Source: Eudromia elegans (lineage: Eukaryota > Chordata > Aves > Tinamiformes > Tinamidae). Taken from it: a stretch of 64,000 nucleotides of DNA. The stretch lies in contig PTEX01000031.1 in the NCBI GenBank assembly GCA_003342815.1, positions 680,446-744,445 on the forward strand. The letters are read 5' to 3'. The position numbers and the translations under genes are program-made. This document shows positions 1-14,044 of this stretch, piece after piece (position 1 is the first letter of the stretch; each line of letters opens with the position of its first letter). The notes beneath the pieces were generated by a model that was not told the origin of the DNA, searched no databases, and saw only the letters and a list, made by a program, of their open reading frames with translations.

Positions 1-302
1 AGAGGCCCCTCCGGTGAGTGGTTGCGGGATGCGCTGCAGCCCTGTCCCCCTGCGTATTCGTTAGCTTCCCATCCAACTCCCTGGCTCTGAATGTGTCCTG
101 GCAGCTTCTGTCTCTCCAACCTCTGGTGACGGCTGCGCATGGTTTTTCCTTCAAAACCAAGCCCTGCAGCCCAGAGAGGGTCAGAGGCACTCGGAGGACA
201 CCCTGGGATGAACAACGGGAAGCTCGGTGCAAATGATGCAGCACAAATTCTAACCGAATTCACTGACTAAAGATAAAATAAGCAAAATATCAAGGGACTC
301 AC
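1..302. other. CIITA last intron (final exon outside window)
   Basis: It follows the donor of the 386-303 exon (TTTGCT/GTGAG). I searched the minus strand for the expected terminal exon, which in mammals begins with a Met-Trp and encodes about 25 residues, and found nothing that fits. Confidence 0.55.
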
Positions 303-3300
303 AGCAAATTCTTAATACGGGGACATTTTCTTAGGCTGTCAGTCAGCTGTTGGGCTCCGACATCAGTTATTTTGTTATACTGAACACTGAGGAAAAACAA
401 ACCCAAAACATATGTATTATTTCAGACCACATCACCTCGCAGTACCATCAAACATGTCATTCAGTTTCAGGAACACCACAGAGGCTTCATTAGGGATAGT
501 GGAAGGAAGGAAAAATAAATCAGAAAAGATTCTTGCTTCCAAAAACCCAAAGCTCCAGTGGCCCCACAGGCTCCGTGCTGAGCCGCTGCTTACACGTCTC
601 TAACCGCGGCCCGTCTGGACTCCAGCACAAGCAGATTTTCTCTGCACGTGAGGCTGGGAATGACCCAGAGCTTCCCCATANGGAGAGGCAGCAACAAGAC
701 AGGGCTTCCCCACCCCCTAGGACGAAAATGGCCTTCTCAAACCCTCTGTGCTGCTGCAGGCCGGAGCGGCAGCACCGTCTGTATCCAGAGCAGGGGCACA
801 AAATAGTATCTCCAGGCAAAGGCACGTCAGGCACCGTCTCGTAAGCTTTCTGCAGCCTTTACATCTTCACTGTCAGCCTCTTCTAAACCAACATCATCAC
901 AAATCAGAACTTTTCTTCCTCAAATTCTGCCCCCTCCGCTTTTCCTCCACACGTTTCCTCCAGATCTGATGTTGCAGCGCGCAAGTAACTTNGCTCTCCT
1001 ATCTCTTCTCACAAGACTTCATACTTACTCTAACACCCTTAAAGATGCCATTGCAGGAAGAATTTTTGCAAGATTTTCTGCTCCAAAGTCACANATACTG
1101 TTATTGTACAAGCTGCAAGAAATAAAACTAGTAAAGTCACAACTGAATAATGAAATATGTAAAGTAATAGATCAGGGAATTTCAGACAGGATTGGTACAT
1201 CTGACCTTCCAATTCATGCTTAACTATTTGGGGTTAATCTTTAAAACGCAAGTTTCATATTCTCTTTATGAAATAAAGCACAGAATCGCTTCCCTTCTTC
1301 AGCTTACACAGCTACAGTAAAAACATGTCTAGATTCTTAATGAACATCCCTGTCTGCATCAAATAAATTAAAAAGGTGCAAGAAGATCAGGCACAAATGT
1401 TTGGGGAAGGGCGTTCAGAACTGGATTTCCCCATGAGCAAGTTATTCCATAATTGCACTCTGCAGTTTCTTACATTCCTCTCTAGGACTTTAATGGAGTG
1501 GGATGGACCTCTGGTCCTGAACCAGGATACACGTACCCCAACACGGCCCTGCACTCAGCAAGCAGTCCTGCACACCATGGCCTTGTGTAAACACTTGTTC
1601 AGGGCGCTATTGATCGCTGGGTATTCGGAATAGGATTTAAAAGCCAACACGGCACTTGTAATATTCCCGAGTCTACACTGGCCTACACATTCATGTCCTC
1701 CCTAAGGTGGATGTGTGGAAATGACCGGAGTGTGAAAGAGAGAAGTCAAACGCTCAAGCCTTCCTTATGGGACGTGCCTTGGCGCTGGACTTTGGGCAGG
1801 AATAAAGTCCAACACTTGCCTGTTGCAAAGTCTGTGCATATTTGCTGCACGTTCAGTAATTTTTAACAGAAGCAGTGAGGTCTGGTGTACAAAATGATTG
1901 AACAGGATACAGCTACTCACCTAAGGGTCTTCAATGAAGACAAGTGAGGAAGAGTTTTAGCCAATTTTTCTGCACCCACATCTGTTATCTTATTCTGTGA
2001 TAAGCTGTAGCAGATAAGATGTTTTTGTTAGTTAAGCACATTTATTCTATATAATGTGGGGAAAATTCATTTTAGGTGTTGTCCTGAACAGCACATGTGA
2101 TGCTGCAGTACAGTATGCTAAAGCCACCATTAACTCGACACTTTTCCCTGTTCTAGAATCCAAGAATAGGCTGAATTTCAAGAAACTTGAAAATAATATT
2201 ATCCTCTTGTCAAATTTGGAGCATTTCTGAAAAATTTAGAGTTGTAATTTTTACCTGCCAGTGGAAGGAGAAAAAACAAACAAACCAAAAAACCTCCACG
2301 ACACACAAAGGAAATCTCTTCCTTAACAGACCCCAACACTTAAACTGGCAGAAGGCTGAAACGTTCCGTGGGCTAAGCCAGACACAAGCAGTCCCCTTCT
2401 GAAGCCCTGACTGCACAGGACTGCAAAACCAGATGCTCGTGGAGGGCAGCGAGTTGCTAGGGACACAAGAAGGGGATGGGGTTGGAGGGAGGACAATAGA
2501 AGACTATTTATTGCTACTTAAAAGCTCTGGAAAATTCACCTCACTGGTGACTTTGGTACAGGGCAGTCTGTGACTGGGGCAGGCTTCCTGTCCTTCTCCC
2601 GCTCCCTTAGTACTATCATAAGGAGCAACNTGAGCTCTCCTGCACCTTCCACTGCTGCTTCATTCNCTTCCTTCCATCTTTTGCACTTNGCTCATCCCTT
2701 TCCAAGGGTTTGCNGTCTTGGCCCNGCCCTCGACCTTTTTGCCTTCATTGCTTGAAGCTTTGAGGCAGCTCTCCCTGAAAGGGGTACTGACGTACTCAAA
2801 ATTCTTGGTACAAACTTTGTTCTTTGGTTCTTTTTAAGAAACTCGCACAGTCTGTTCAGGTCAAGCACAGCACAAAGGCTGAACAACTGCCCTCAAAGGG
2901 AACCGAGGAATTACTAACACACTGTCCCTAATGCTGTAGGATTAACCCATTTCTCTGATGAATGCAGAGGCTGAATATGCCCATAGACTAACTATTGTAC
3001 CATGCCCATGAGCTTGTTGTGCCCATAACTGCTCGGACACAATCTCTTAGGCTTGAGGATTTTTCATAATTTTCTAAAACTGTTACCCTGACAACTTACT
3101 TTAACGTTTCCAGAGATGTCAGCTTTGGAAAGACTTCAGATAGACTCTTTGCTCCTTCATCTCCTATGCCATTCTCACTCAGAGCTTCAAGGCTGCATGA
3201 CCACAGGGAAAAGATTAGTTCCCTGTCAATATGAATTTTTGTTTCATTCACCTCAGCGACCATTCTTTATGTCTCAAGAAGCTTCCTCCCCNGTGTGGCC

Positions 3301-5686
3301 TCAGTCAGAAGAAACGGCTCCCAAATTTCAGCTTCTCCAGCTGGAATTCCTANTGCCTAGGAATTTTTCACTAGTTGAATAGTTTGACCCGTTTTCTTTG
3401 ATATGCAAGTGGTAGGCAGCACTTCCTGCCTGACCTNGCTATTATTAAATATTATTAAACAGCTATTAAAGTGGTCATTAAAATGACAGTTATTAAAATG
3501 GTTATAATATCTGTGTTTCAGCTCTACTGAAATAAGATTTCATGCGCACACAGAAACAAAGTAGACAAAATCCAGGACATGCTTCAAAACCCCACTTAAA
3601 TTTTTCCTTCTCCAAACCGTAGCAGAAGTGAGTTTTTTTTCATTCAGATACCCCAATGGAAGGAGTTTTAGGCACTCTCAATTAGATGCTAGATGTCTTC
3701 TGATCTCATAGACAGCCCGTTGTTCTATTAATGGATTGTTTTTCTCCAGTTGGTTCACCTAAACAAAAAATCCTGTTGCAAACAGGACGTTTCTCAAGTA
3801 CATGAACTCCCCAATCAACAAGGGCTGCTGAGGATCAATGGTGTCATGGTTAATCTCTAGATCTACTCACTCTAAATGCTGCAGTGATGGAAATGCTGCC
3901 AGAATTCCCACAAGTTTTAGGACTGCCTGAAGGCCACACGCTTGACCCAGCCTGGAAGACAGACACGGACACAAAGCAGTTGTTTCACACTCAGAAACAC
4001 CAAAAGTTTTTACATTTGTTGTTNTCTTGCCCTGCAGCCCCCAGGGGAAGCCGGGCTGCCCTCCTTAGCAAACCACCACACCCAGCAGACCGGTGGGTGT
4101 CAACTTCTGCTTTGAAGTCTGCAGAAGAGGATCCCACAGGGCTGAGGTCAAAAGAACAGAACTGTTTGCACTGAGAAAGTGGTAGGTACATTTACCACTT
4201 CTTGGTTTCTTCTTGCAAGACTTTCTCATTTGTTTTAAGATTCCCGTATCTCAATTCTTTTCATGTTTCTCACTAAGTACTATACTCTCTCAGACAGGAA
4301 AGTGAAGCATGGCTTGGGAAAGATTATTTCAGAAGTTGTTGGATCTTGATCNCAGTATTTGTACATCTTGTGGGACNAGATCTGCAGCTACTGATAATGA
4401 GCTAAATTTCAGTAAAATCAAACNNCCTTGACAGCAGCAAGGCTCTATGNATCACTGTGGAAACTGGAAAGGACATCTTCAAGTTCTGACCATATATTAA
4501 TAATCCAGTCCAGATTGCCAAAACATAAATAAAGGGGTTTTACTTATTGTCTTTCCTTTAACTAGACTTCAGTAGACCATTTTTAAATGAGTTTAATGAT
4601 TTAAATGAGTTTAAGCCAACACACGTGACTCTCTTTAGTCTTAAACGTAACATATATCAANAGAGAGGAGTAACACTTACGCAAATTCTAGTTTCTTGAG
4701 GTTTTTGATGGCAGGAATTTCATAGCTGTTCCAATCAGATACATCTTGCACACTAAATAAATCACAACAGAAGAAAATTTTGAGAAATTATTTTTGCAAC
4801 CAAAGCAGTACTTTATAAAAAAANGTGTTAGCAACCTTTTACAATAAATAAACCACTGCTACATTAACGAGATTTCTGTGAAACTGGGAAACTTCAGAAC
4901 AGCTTCTGCTACAGCTTTTCTTCATTGGATTGATTNTTGGAATGAATCCCTGTTTGACAGGTATTTTCTGTCAATCAAGAAATTTATTTTGTGTGTATTT
5001 GAATCAAAATAATCTGTGCCAAAATGAATTCAATTCAATTTTGATTTCAAAAAACATAGAACAGTTTATTCATTCCTGTTTTGAATTATAATCACTCTCT
5101 TAGCTACATCATCAGCAAGAAGGAAACCCATGGCTTGTGGACTATATAACACAAGCTTTTACTGTCTGAGTCAAAGGATGGATTTGGGTCATTTATGGTT
5201 ATGAAAACAAACAAACAAAAAGCTAGTATTTATGGCCTAGGTGCTACAGAGAAAAAAACAAATCCGTTGGCACAAGGTATGTAAACAAAAGCAAGTACAA
5301 AATAACATATCCTGAGATGAAAAAGAAACATAAGGAAAAAAAAAAATCTGGCAATTTTGAGAAATATTCTGCAGGTGTCCATCAACCTTCCTCCCTTGCA
5401 GGATAACCACTGTACCTCAGAGTAGCAGAACATGTGAAANGACACAAAANCTTGCTGTCTCTAACCACTAAATCNCTAATANATNATGAGCATTTTTGAC
5501 CCTAAGCGAGCCTACCAAATGATGATCTTCTGCATCTCCACCAGGTCCGACAGGTCCCTGATATCGTTCATNGTCTTTGCCTTAAAGGGATCAAGGATAA
5601 ATTTCTCTGTTGAAATTCTCAGCAGTTCATACTCTTTTGCCTCTTCTAAAGACTTCCAGAGCCTGATTGTATCTCTGAGAGAAGCC
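303..5686 (-). CDS. CIITA: CIITA leucine-rich-repeat exons
   Basis: Eight exons follow the NACHT exon: 5686-5516, 4752-4681, 3951-3871, 3192-3100, 2004-1921, 1112-1029 and 386-303 form the recognisable series, the first two being the pre-LRR linker. The last three are each exactly 84 nt, one 28-residue LRR unit. Motifs include PAIKNLKKLEFA, LEALSENGIGDEG, LSQNKITDVGAEKLA, LYNNSICDFGAENLA and QYNKITDVGAQQL, which track the mammalian LRRs one by one. An ambiguous base at about 5572 is silent (third base of a Thr codon); one at about 1094 leaves an Ile/Met choice. The LRRs serve nuclear import and self-association in the family. The final coding exon is not in the window. Confidence 0.93.
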
Positions 5687-8600
5687 CTGCAAAGTGACAA
5701 AACATGTGAAATCAACAGATGTGACTCTGCTGTTGCATGAAAAACGTCTTCTACCTGCTATGACTGATGCCACTAACTGCAAAGAAGGACCAACCTGAAC
5801 GATGCCACATTCTTCAGGCCAACCAGGTCTTTTAGCCCTTGCAAGTCAATGCTGCTGTTTTGCAAATCCAAGGAAAACTCTTTTCTTGACCTTTCTAAAA
5901 TAGAGTACAGCACATGGACATCAGGTGGTGTAAGAACAACACCCAGAAAAGACAGCTCTGGGTTAAGTCTTAGGGCCACATGCTGCAAGAGATAGTTGTT
6001 TTGTGTTTCATAAATACAATGGAAAAGCTCCAGTAACCTCTCTGGACAGAGGTTATCTATCTGCAGCCTTCTAATATATTTCAGGAGTGTCTTCTGCTTT
6101 TTGGTTGGTTGTTTTACATCCTTGTTCGAAAGGGAACAGAAGTCAGGGTCATCCTGGAAGAACAGCAATCCAGCTAAAAAGCGAGGCACTAAGTCTAACC
6201 AGTTATAAGGCTTTTTCTTCTTGGATGGAAAAGACAGGTACTTGGTTAGGCTTTTATCCTTGACCTCTTCTGCTAACACAAGGTGAAGTGCACCCAAGAA
6301 ATTCTGAATGGCAAAATCCGAGAAGGTGCTACCGAATTCTTCTCCGGTGTCTGAATGGTTGGGGAATGCAAACGGCAGGACAAATCCATACTTCAGAGCA
6401 AATTCTTTAACTTCCTTGGTAGGAAAAAGTTGACTTTTCATGGCACTTTGTTGCTTCTCTCCAAGATACCAGGCTATACGGGCTAGCATAGCAAGATTCT
6501 CTTGATTTTGCATGGGCGTAACATCCCTCTGCACAGGTGATAGTTTATGCCGAACAAGTCTCAGGAAGAGTGCAGTAAGAGTTGAAGGAAGGTCTTTCTC
6601 TCCCATTTCAAGTGCTGTCTCGCAGAGAGAACAAACCAACCTACACATAAGAGGGTTGTAACAATGGCTGAAAAGGTACTGACAATCCTTGATTAATTTG
6701 AGTGCCTTATCCCCGTAGGGTAGTCCCTCAAAATATTTGGTTATGTATAATTCTCGCTGCTGAGGGGAGAATCCTACTACTTCAACAGTCTTATCCACCT
6801 TGGACATATACTGGCTCACCTTGTCTTTAGGTCTTGCTGTAAGCAGTAAAGTACAACCATTCAGGATCTTTCTTTGGATGAGGCCTGAAAGTAGCTCCCT
6901 GATACTGTACACCTCCTTGCCAGGCTCGCTCTCCGAGCCATGAGGAGAGTTCTCATTACAATGCAGCCCTTCAAAGCCATCAAAAACCAGAAGGACTTTC
7001 GCAGGATTCTGCAGTATATATTCAAAGATCTCATTGCTTCCTTCTTGAGGTTTTACAAAAAACTCAAGCAGCAGATCCTTCAAGCTGTATTGCTTCTCAG
7101 GCATGCTTATTTGTTTGCACTCAAAGCAAAAGACAAACTCAAACGGAGACAACTCTCCATTGGACCAGTCCTGGCAGATCTTCTGAACAAGGATGCTTTT
7201 TCCCATTCCGGCTTTTCCTAGCACCACAATCACTTTAGTCGTCAGTTCTTTGCTTCCTGGGACTTGAAATATTTGGCTTCTTTCAAGGGCTGCCTTTTCC
7301 TTCTGTTGCAGATTACCAGTCACTAGGTCCTTTTCCATTACTTTTACACTATTTTTCCCACTCCTGATTTCATTTTGGCCTTGAACAAGAGTCCCATCAA
7401 TAAACAGCTGGTCAAGAGTTACTTCACGCTCCATGGCCACAAATTTGAACACATCTCGGAAATAATCCATAAGAGACAGACAAAAATCTTCCACTGGCCC
7501 TAGAAAAACAAAAAGCAGAAACATTATGAAGTAAACAGCCTAGTTTTCAGCATTGCTTCTGGGTGTTCATAGTTGTACTACAGCCAGAATACGTCACTTC
7601 CCAGCAAGCATGTAGGTCTGGATTCATCTCCTCCAGCTCAAGGTACTTAATTAATAGTGCAGACACAAGAGACACCTTTACACATAAGCCCTGAATCACT
7701 TTAGAGGGAGCTGTGTATCTGACATAAATAGTACAAATATAAATATGCATTTCATACATTGCAAGGAGTACGTTGCACTCCTCGAGTAGATAATAGAGCA
7801 ATGTCTACAGGTGGACAAATCTGACATCTTAGAAAGAGGAACTGTGCTCAGGGTGCTGCACAAACTGTCATGTCACATTTTCTACAACAAACAGCTTTTC
7901 TAGAATAAACAGAGGAAAAACTAACCATAAATAGCCAAAGTTTAAAGTTTAAGAGATCTAAATTCACCTGGTCTCTTAAGAGGTTCTTCAGAAGGAACGA
8001 TAGGATCCTGTACTTCTTTGAAAGCTTCTAAGTCTGGAGAAACACAACAATATACTTGAGGAAGATGTCATTGACTCAGCTATACTGATTTTAACAGTAT
8101 GTCTAATACAAATCATGTGCAGGCTACTGGAGGAAATATTTGCCTATTTTACAAGAGAAAGATGAAAAAAGTTCGCAAGTAGAAGTGCACATGAGCGGAC
8201 ATCAACTGCTGTCGTGTGAAACAGCAAACATAACCCAGGAGAGGGACATGCACTGCTCTTGTAAGAGTCAGGCTGTTGCCTAAACTCCTGGGCACGTGCC
8301 AGGCCTTTTTACATCACCAGAAGCGACAGCTTCTTTTTCTTATCCTGCACTTTGTAACTAGGTGCTAAGTAAAAGAGTCACAAATAAGTGACTTCTAAAA
8401 CCTTTACCCTGCTGGTAAGAGAATTTATCCATTACTCTTCATTACAAAATACCATCATTGTCCATTTGTCTTTCTTTTTGCCCCACCTCTTTTTTTTTCC
8501 CCTCCGAACTTCTGCAGACCTTTGCAGTCAGATGAGCAGGGTGCATCACACACAAAGAAATGGGAATTTTTCCCAAAGAAAATGTAGTTTCTACAAACAG

Positions 8601-11600
8601 ATTGTTAGTGAGAAAGTATCAGTTTTGACAAAGCTTTTGGTAGGAAAGATTTTGCAGGTCCAGGGCAGAATTTAAATTGTTAGAGATGTTATAAACCAAA
8701 CAGCACCATTAGTCTGGTGGTTATCTCACTCAGCAGAGATGTGGAAAATCAGAGTCCTGTCCCTAGCTCTGTACAAAATACCATTAAAAAATATTTTTCC
8801 AAACCTAGAAATAGTATTTACCTATTAGTCTTCAGTCAAAAAAATGCTACTTTGGATGGCATTAGCCACTAGAGGGCAATAATAAATTGAAACTAAACGG
8901 CAAACAGCTATCACGGCCAAGAAACACAGCGATCAGCAACTAAACATGCCCTGCAGCCCAACTCCTGGGTCTAACAGCTCTCTGGAAGAAGAGCGCCCAA
9001 GGAACATCTGCCACAGCCTGACCAAAACTCTAATTCCCTTATAGGCCTTCTGTAGATTAAGTGTATATCTGTATTGTTTAAAGTTACTGTATTTTTCAAG
9101 TTAAATAGGAAAGAGGTCATTTGGGACTTGGGGCTTCTATAGGAGCTGACGGCAATCTAGCTCCTAGCAGAGTGCTTAAGTCTCTGCATCAGCTCCTCAT
9201 TTCCTCATTCAGATGATGCTTGAGCACCCCCTTTTTTCTTTTTTTTTTCCCTCATAATTGTTTTAATCAGATAAAACTTGAGTAAATGGTCTTTACAAGA
9301 AACCCAGTGGATTAATCTCTGGCATCTCCTAGAACTAGCTGCTCTGCAATCCCATCTGCCTCACATTTTGGACTAGCCTCAGCAGCCAGCGGTCAACACA
9401 GAGAAGGAAATGCCATTATTTTTTTCTTTTCCTGAAGAAGGCCAACATGAGTAAAGGCTTCAAGAACCAGCAATGTCCTTCTCCCACCCCAAGAACTCCA
9501 TGCACAAGAAGTCATTTTGCGCTTACCACATAAACTAACTGGAAACCTTGAGGGGGTCAGTGTTTCAGTGGAAGAAGCTGACACTGGAAATGAAACAAGT
9601 AAATGACAGTTTTCATTGGCAGCTACCCTTGACTGCGTAGGGAACTTAACACCTCTTTTGGCAGCACTGATTTTCCAGTACGTTCTGCCTATTTATGTAA
9701 ATTAAAGATCACGGTTCGTACCTGGATATATTATAACATTTGATGTGCCGTTTTCAATAACAAAATTAATTATCTGCTGAGGAGGAGCTGCATACTCTGT
9801 AATCTCTTGGTTCCCTTTCGTGCTGATAGGTAGATACTCTGGAATCAAAAGGATTGGAGTGTAGAACAATTAGTTGCCTGTTTTGAAAGCCTCCTGGCTT
9901 CTAAAAGGAGGCTGCTAATGCTCTCCTGCAGCTTCTGGGCAAATCTGGAAGGTTTGTGAGCCACAGTTCATGGTGTAATGTAATGGCCACAAAAGCCATT
10001 AAATAAACATCCTGAAAGGTTCAATGAATAAAAATACAAATGATTACCCAGCTCTTCCTGACCACTAGCCGTTGACAGACTAAATAATATATATTAATAT
10101 AAGCTAAAGTCAATGCCCAGAGCACAGATCCAGAAGATCAAAAGCGTATAAATACTGCAGCCTGAGTGAATTTTACCATTCTTTGACATCTTTCACACAC
10201 AATTGCACATCGCAAGGCTTATACAACAGCTAGGAAGCACCTGTGAAGAGACTCACACCAGAAAGCTTTTGGATGATGCAGTGCTTGCAACTCAATCAGC
10301 CATAGTGCTGAATTTCTGCAGCGATGACAGAATTTCTTCTGCTATTTGGTCAGTCCCAACTTGCAGGTACTGATACGAGACCACAGATGTTGCATGATCA
10401 CTTAGACTGAGGGGCCTGATAGGAAGAATGTGGTTTTGTGGTGATTTTTACTCTGCTCAAGCATTCACACATGAAAATTCAGCACTACACCATTCCACCA
10501 AATCTGAGAGCAGCCTCTGCCTACAAGACAAGGCTACAATACTTAGGAGAGGAAGAGATGTTGGAACAGAAGACAATCGACACTCAGTGATCATTTCCTA
10601 TCCATCCAGTAACTCACCAATTTTCTGGTATTTGGGTTCTGAAACATCAGTGCAACTCTCTGCAGAGCCTAGGGCAGCAGATGGAAAGAAAGATGATCAT
10701 AAGTGATGCAAGTTGAGCCCAGTTTGGTAGATTTAAATTCCCACTGTGGAAAGTTTTCACTTTTTAAAGTAGAAGGGAGTGTTTCAACCCAGTTATTTCA
10801 GACCTGGTAGATTCATATTTATAAAAAAATGAATGTGAATAACTTCATATTCTTTTACCACGACTGTGAACTTTCAGCAAGGCTGCTGATTTTTGTGACA
10901 GTAATCAAGGCTTTTGCTGTTCCTGCTTCATCATCCAGCTAAAACTTGCCAAGTTAGAGACACACTGAGAACAAAGTTGACATTCTCATAAGGATGCCAA
11001 AAAAGTGACGCAATATAATGTGCTCATAGTGTCATATAACACAACAACAAACTGCAAATTACAACAGATTTGTCTGGGGAGATTGTAATCCCTTCCATCC
11101 CACAAAGGATGAGCAAAATCACCACAGATTTAAATATGCAAGACATTCCTAGAGTTAGAGGGTGCACATCTGCTTATATTGTGATGAACTACACGAATGA
11201 TCTATTGGGGCTGCTTAAAAAAGAAACAAAGAACTTAATGCACATTTAGAATTCAAATGCCCTTCAAGCTCCTCAGGGGTTTATTTTTTTACTTACTTCG
11301 TTTGTGACATTTCGGCATCTTCACATCAGTCAATTTCTCAGTGTTTTCAACAGCCATTTCATCCCAGTTAAGGTTCCCTGGTAAAAAGCAGTAAATAATG
11401 CCAAATGGCACCCATTATTCCCTTAGAAAAGTTACAGGGAGAAGCAAAAGCGAGACACTTGCAGGCCGCAATGATGAAACATGCTTCAGAACAGAGACTA
11501 AAACCAGAAAACATACTGTAAAACATATATATTGAAATTCATAATTTTGCATTAAGTGCAAAACTCCCACATGCTAAATATACCCAGGAGCACTGAAAAG

Positions 11601-14044
11601 CATAGGAAAGGCATGTAAACTTGTAACCAGAACTAATCATCTTTCTTAAGGGCCAAACCTTCGTCAAGTATTCGTCACGTATTTTGAAATCATAAACACT
11701 TGCTTATGTATTGATAGATTTTATACTAAAGCACTGGTTTTTTTCAACATATAATCATACATAGCACAAAATCAAAGCATAAAGCAATTATCTCTGGGAA
11801 AGCATTGCACTGAAGAAACAATTCATTATGTGGAGATTGTGGATATTACACCATTGCAGCATTGGTCAGGGAGTGAAATAAAGTCTGGCATGTTTCCTCA
11901 GGCAGCTCTGTGTATGTGGGATAGAAATAATCATGGATGTTTAAAGCATGCTAAATCCTCTGGATGGGCAGACTTAATGAACGTACGCACATCAACTGCA
12001 TCACATGCTCAGACAAAGTCTGATATATACTGCATATACTGCACTGGACAGTTGAGCTCTGCATACCTGATGGGGAGAGGTGATTAGCAACTTGGTCAGA
12101 AATACAAATACTACCTCTGAGCCTGCAAAATCTACAGAAAGTCCTCAAAATTTGCCTGAACTAAATTCCCAGGTGGAAAAAGGAGTTATCAGATTTACAG
12201 AGTGGGAGTAAAGTACAGAGCAGAGGTTAGCCAGCTCACTGACAAGGACGCAACTAATTTTTGCCGTACAAGTCTTACCGAAAGTGTCTTCCACCTGCTT
12301 CTCCTGGTGATCTTTCAGTACATATTCTATTAACCCAGCTACAAAGAACAAAAACAGGAACATGCAATAAGCGCATAATAAATTGCACAGTAGACAAGTT
12401 TATTCTCATTAATAGAATTCCGTAATCTTGGGGAAATTGAGGAGTTAAAATAATGCTTTCTTCTTGTAAAATCTATAATTGTTGTTCAGGAAATAAAGAA
12501 CTAAAAAGGAGAAGTTAAGACAGGAAGTGTTAAGCAAAAAGCGACATTAATAGAGAGATTTTCCCCCTCACAACCACAAAGCATTGTTTATCCATTTCCC
12601 TTTCGGGTGGCATGGTTAGATCACCTAATATCGATGAGCAACAGGACCCTTTTGAGCAGACACTATTGTTTTAGAGTGAGCACAGAGCCTGTAAGAAGTG
12701 AGCAGAAAAATAATGATCACGTTAACATGTCAATACTTAAAAAAAAAGAAAAAGAAAAAAAGCTTTCTCACCTATTCTAGCATAAACTTCTCGTGGATTG
12801 GAACCGAGATACAACTCATCCCCGTTTTCCTCATTTTCCATCGTACAAAGGAAATCCATGTTATTGAACTGATCATAATTGCTAGCATCGTTGTCAGGAT
12901 CTAGAATTAAGAAGTGAAAATGGGCTCAATGAATACCATAGCTAAAGAAAAGAAAAACATAAAGCAGGACATCCGGAAAAGGCAGGATTATGACTTCAGC
13001 ATATGGCTTTTGCTCTGGACATTGGCCAGCTAGGAACTGAACTGAATTGAGGGTAAATTACAGTTATCCAGAAATCCAAGGCACATTTTGCTAACCTCTG
13101 AGGCTTTGGTGACTCCTAGTAAACCAAGCAGTTCCAGTGCCTGCTCTGTGTGCCTGCTGCCTGCTGCCATGGCTCGGTCTCTCCGCATGAAAGCTGGGAA
13201 TGGCTCCTACCCTGGAGCGCCTCTTCTGCAAATTAACCCCCACACTTTCACACAGACTCCGGAGCAGAAAGCTAAACGGCTAGAGCCAAACTCCTCACTC
13301 GCTTAGGTGTCAGGACTGATAAGTAAAACACCCCTTTTCCCCCCTCCCGCCCTTCTGCTTTCTCTTCCGTCACAGAATTATGAAATCGTTGGTCCATGCC
13401 CACAAACACTGTAAAATGGCATCAATGCAACTGTGCTGGAGCCTTGGGGGCTCAGAAGGAAACAAAATGCCAATATTTGCTTACAGTTGCTTGGCTTCAG
13501 CACAAGCTCTTGTTTTGCAAAGCTTTTGTCTCGAAACGATGAACGTGTTGAAAGTCATGCTTGGCCAGCCTAGCACAGGAACACTTGCAAAGACGGCTTA
13601 CGGGAATGACATGTGAAACAAAGACACTACACACCAGCTCACAAATTAACGGGCAATATGTACAGCATGATTCATTACACCTGCTTGGCAGGAAGTTGTA
13701 AATATGCACTCAGTGTTGAGTAGATGACGGCAGCTGGAACCAATCACAATTTTATATCTAGATTGATGAAGAGAGAGGCACTGCACCATTACTCCAAGTA
13801 CCCACTGGGTCTAGAAACCACATTACATGGACACTAGATGGTAACTTCGTCAAGAGGAGGTGGTGACCTATAGAATGATGGCTAAACCCATCAAGCAGTT
13901 TTTAGACTATTACTGACCTGCTGAGAAGTCACTTTCTTCATTTCCTGATGGTGTGGGCTCCAAGAGCATGTAGAGATGCTGCGGATCGATGTCGCTGTGC
14001 AGCAGATCAAGATAGCCATTTTCATTCAGAGATGTCGAGTCCAT
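303..14044 (-). CDS. CIITA: CIITA, MHC class II transactivator (15 coding exons, 3' end truncated)
   Basis: CIITA is a nuclear NLR-family co-activator. It does not bind DNA itself but docks on the RFX/CREB/NF-Y complex at MHC class II promoters. Coding exons in transcript order: 14044-13918, 12900-12772, 12338-12279, 11377-11297, 9838-9722, 9583-9527, 8033-7968, 7499-5795, 5686-5516, 4752-4681, 3951-3871, 3192-3100, 2004-1921, 1112-1029, 386-303. Every junction has AG/GT and keeps phase, giving 3011 coding nt (about 1003 residues). Order of parts: acidic N-terminus, short linker, NACHT domain, leucine-rich repeats. The ATG at 14044 matches the start used by the mammalian IFN-gamma (type IV) form. 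The last exon in view ends with two bases of a codon, and the expected short terminal exon was not found in 1-302. The human protein is about 1130 residues, so the linker is shorter here. Identity is very secure. Confidence 0.96.
5795..7499 (-). CDS. CIITA: CIITA NACHT (GTP-binding) exon
   Basis: One 1705-nt exon encodes the nucleotide-binding core, as in other NLR genes. The P-loop GKAGMGKS lies near residue 307 of the short form, and the Walker B-type VFDGFEGL near residue 385. Both match the mammalian CIITA versions closely. Further family landmarks are LLLTARP, the basic SKKKKPYNWLD (position of a mammalian nuclear-localisation signal), VPRFLAGL, and the C-terminal LTPPDVHVL and SLDLQNSSI. 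The exon starts in phase 1 after a polypyrimidine tract and ends AG/GTTGGT. In the family, GTP binding governs self-association and nuclear import. No frameshift or stop interrupts it. Confidence 0.97.
7968..11377 (-). CDS. CIITA: CIITA linker (PST-equivalent) exons
   Basis: Four small phase-1 exons (11377-11297, 9838-9722, 9583-9527, 8033-7968) encode about 107 residues between the acidic and NACHT domains. In mammals this stretch is the proline/serine/threonine-rich region. Here only the third exon has that character (ASSTETLTPSR). The first carries a basic CHKRK motif across its 3' junction, which could contribute to nuclear import. The second contains PPQQIINF. The shortness of this region accounts for most of the length difference from the human protein. 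Exon calls rest on clean splice sites and unbroken phase rather than strong similarity. Confidence 0.85.
8866..8879 (+). promoter_or_regulatory. Candidate CTCF site in CIITA intron
   Basis: CCACTAGAGGGCAA fits the CTCF core consensus (CCASYAGRKGGCRS) well. It lies in an AT-rich intron between linker exons of CIITA. CTCF sites organise class II loci in mammals, but whether this one is bound is unknown. Confidence 0.4.

Noticed and set aside
2692..2886. 64-codon minus-strand frame between LRR exons
   Set aside because: It is not an LRR unit, contains ambiguous bases, and the exons on either side already join in phase without it.
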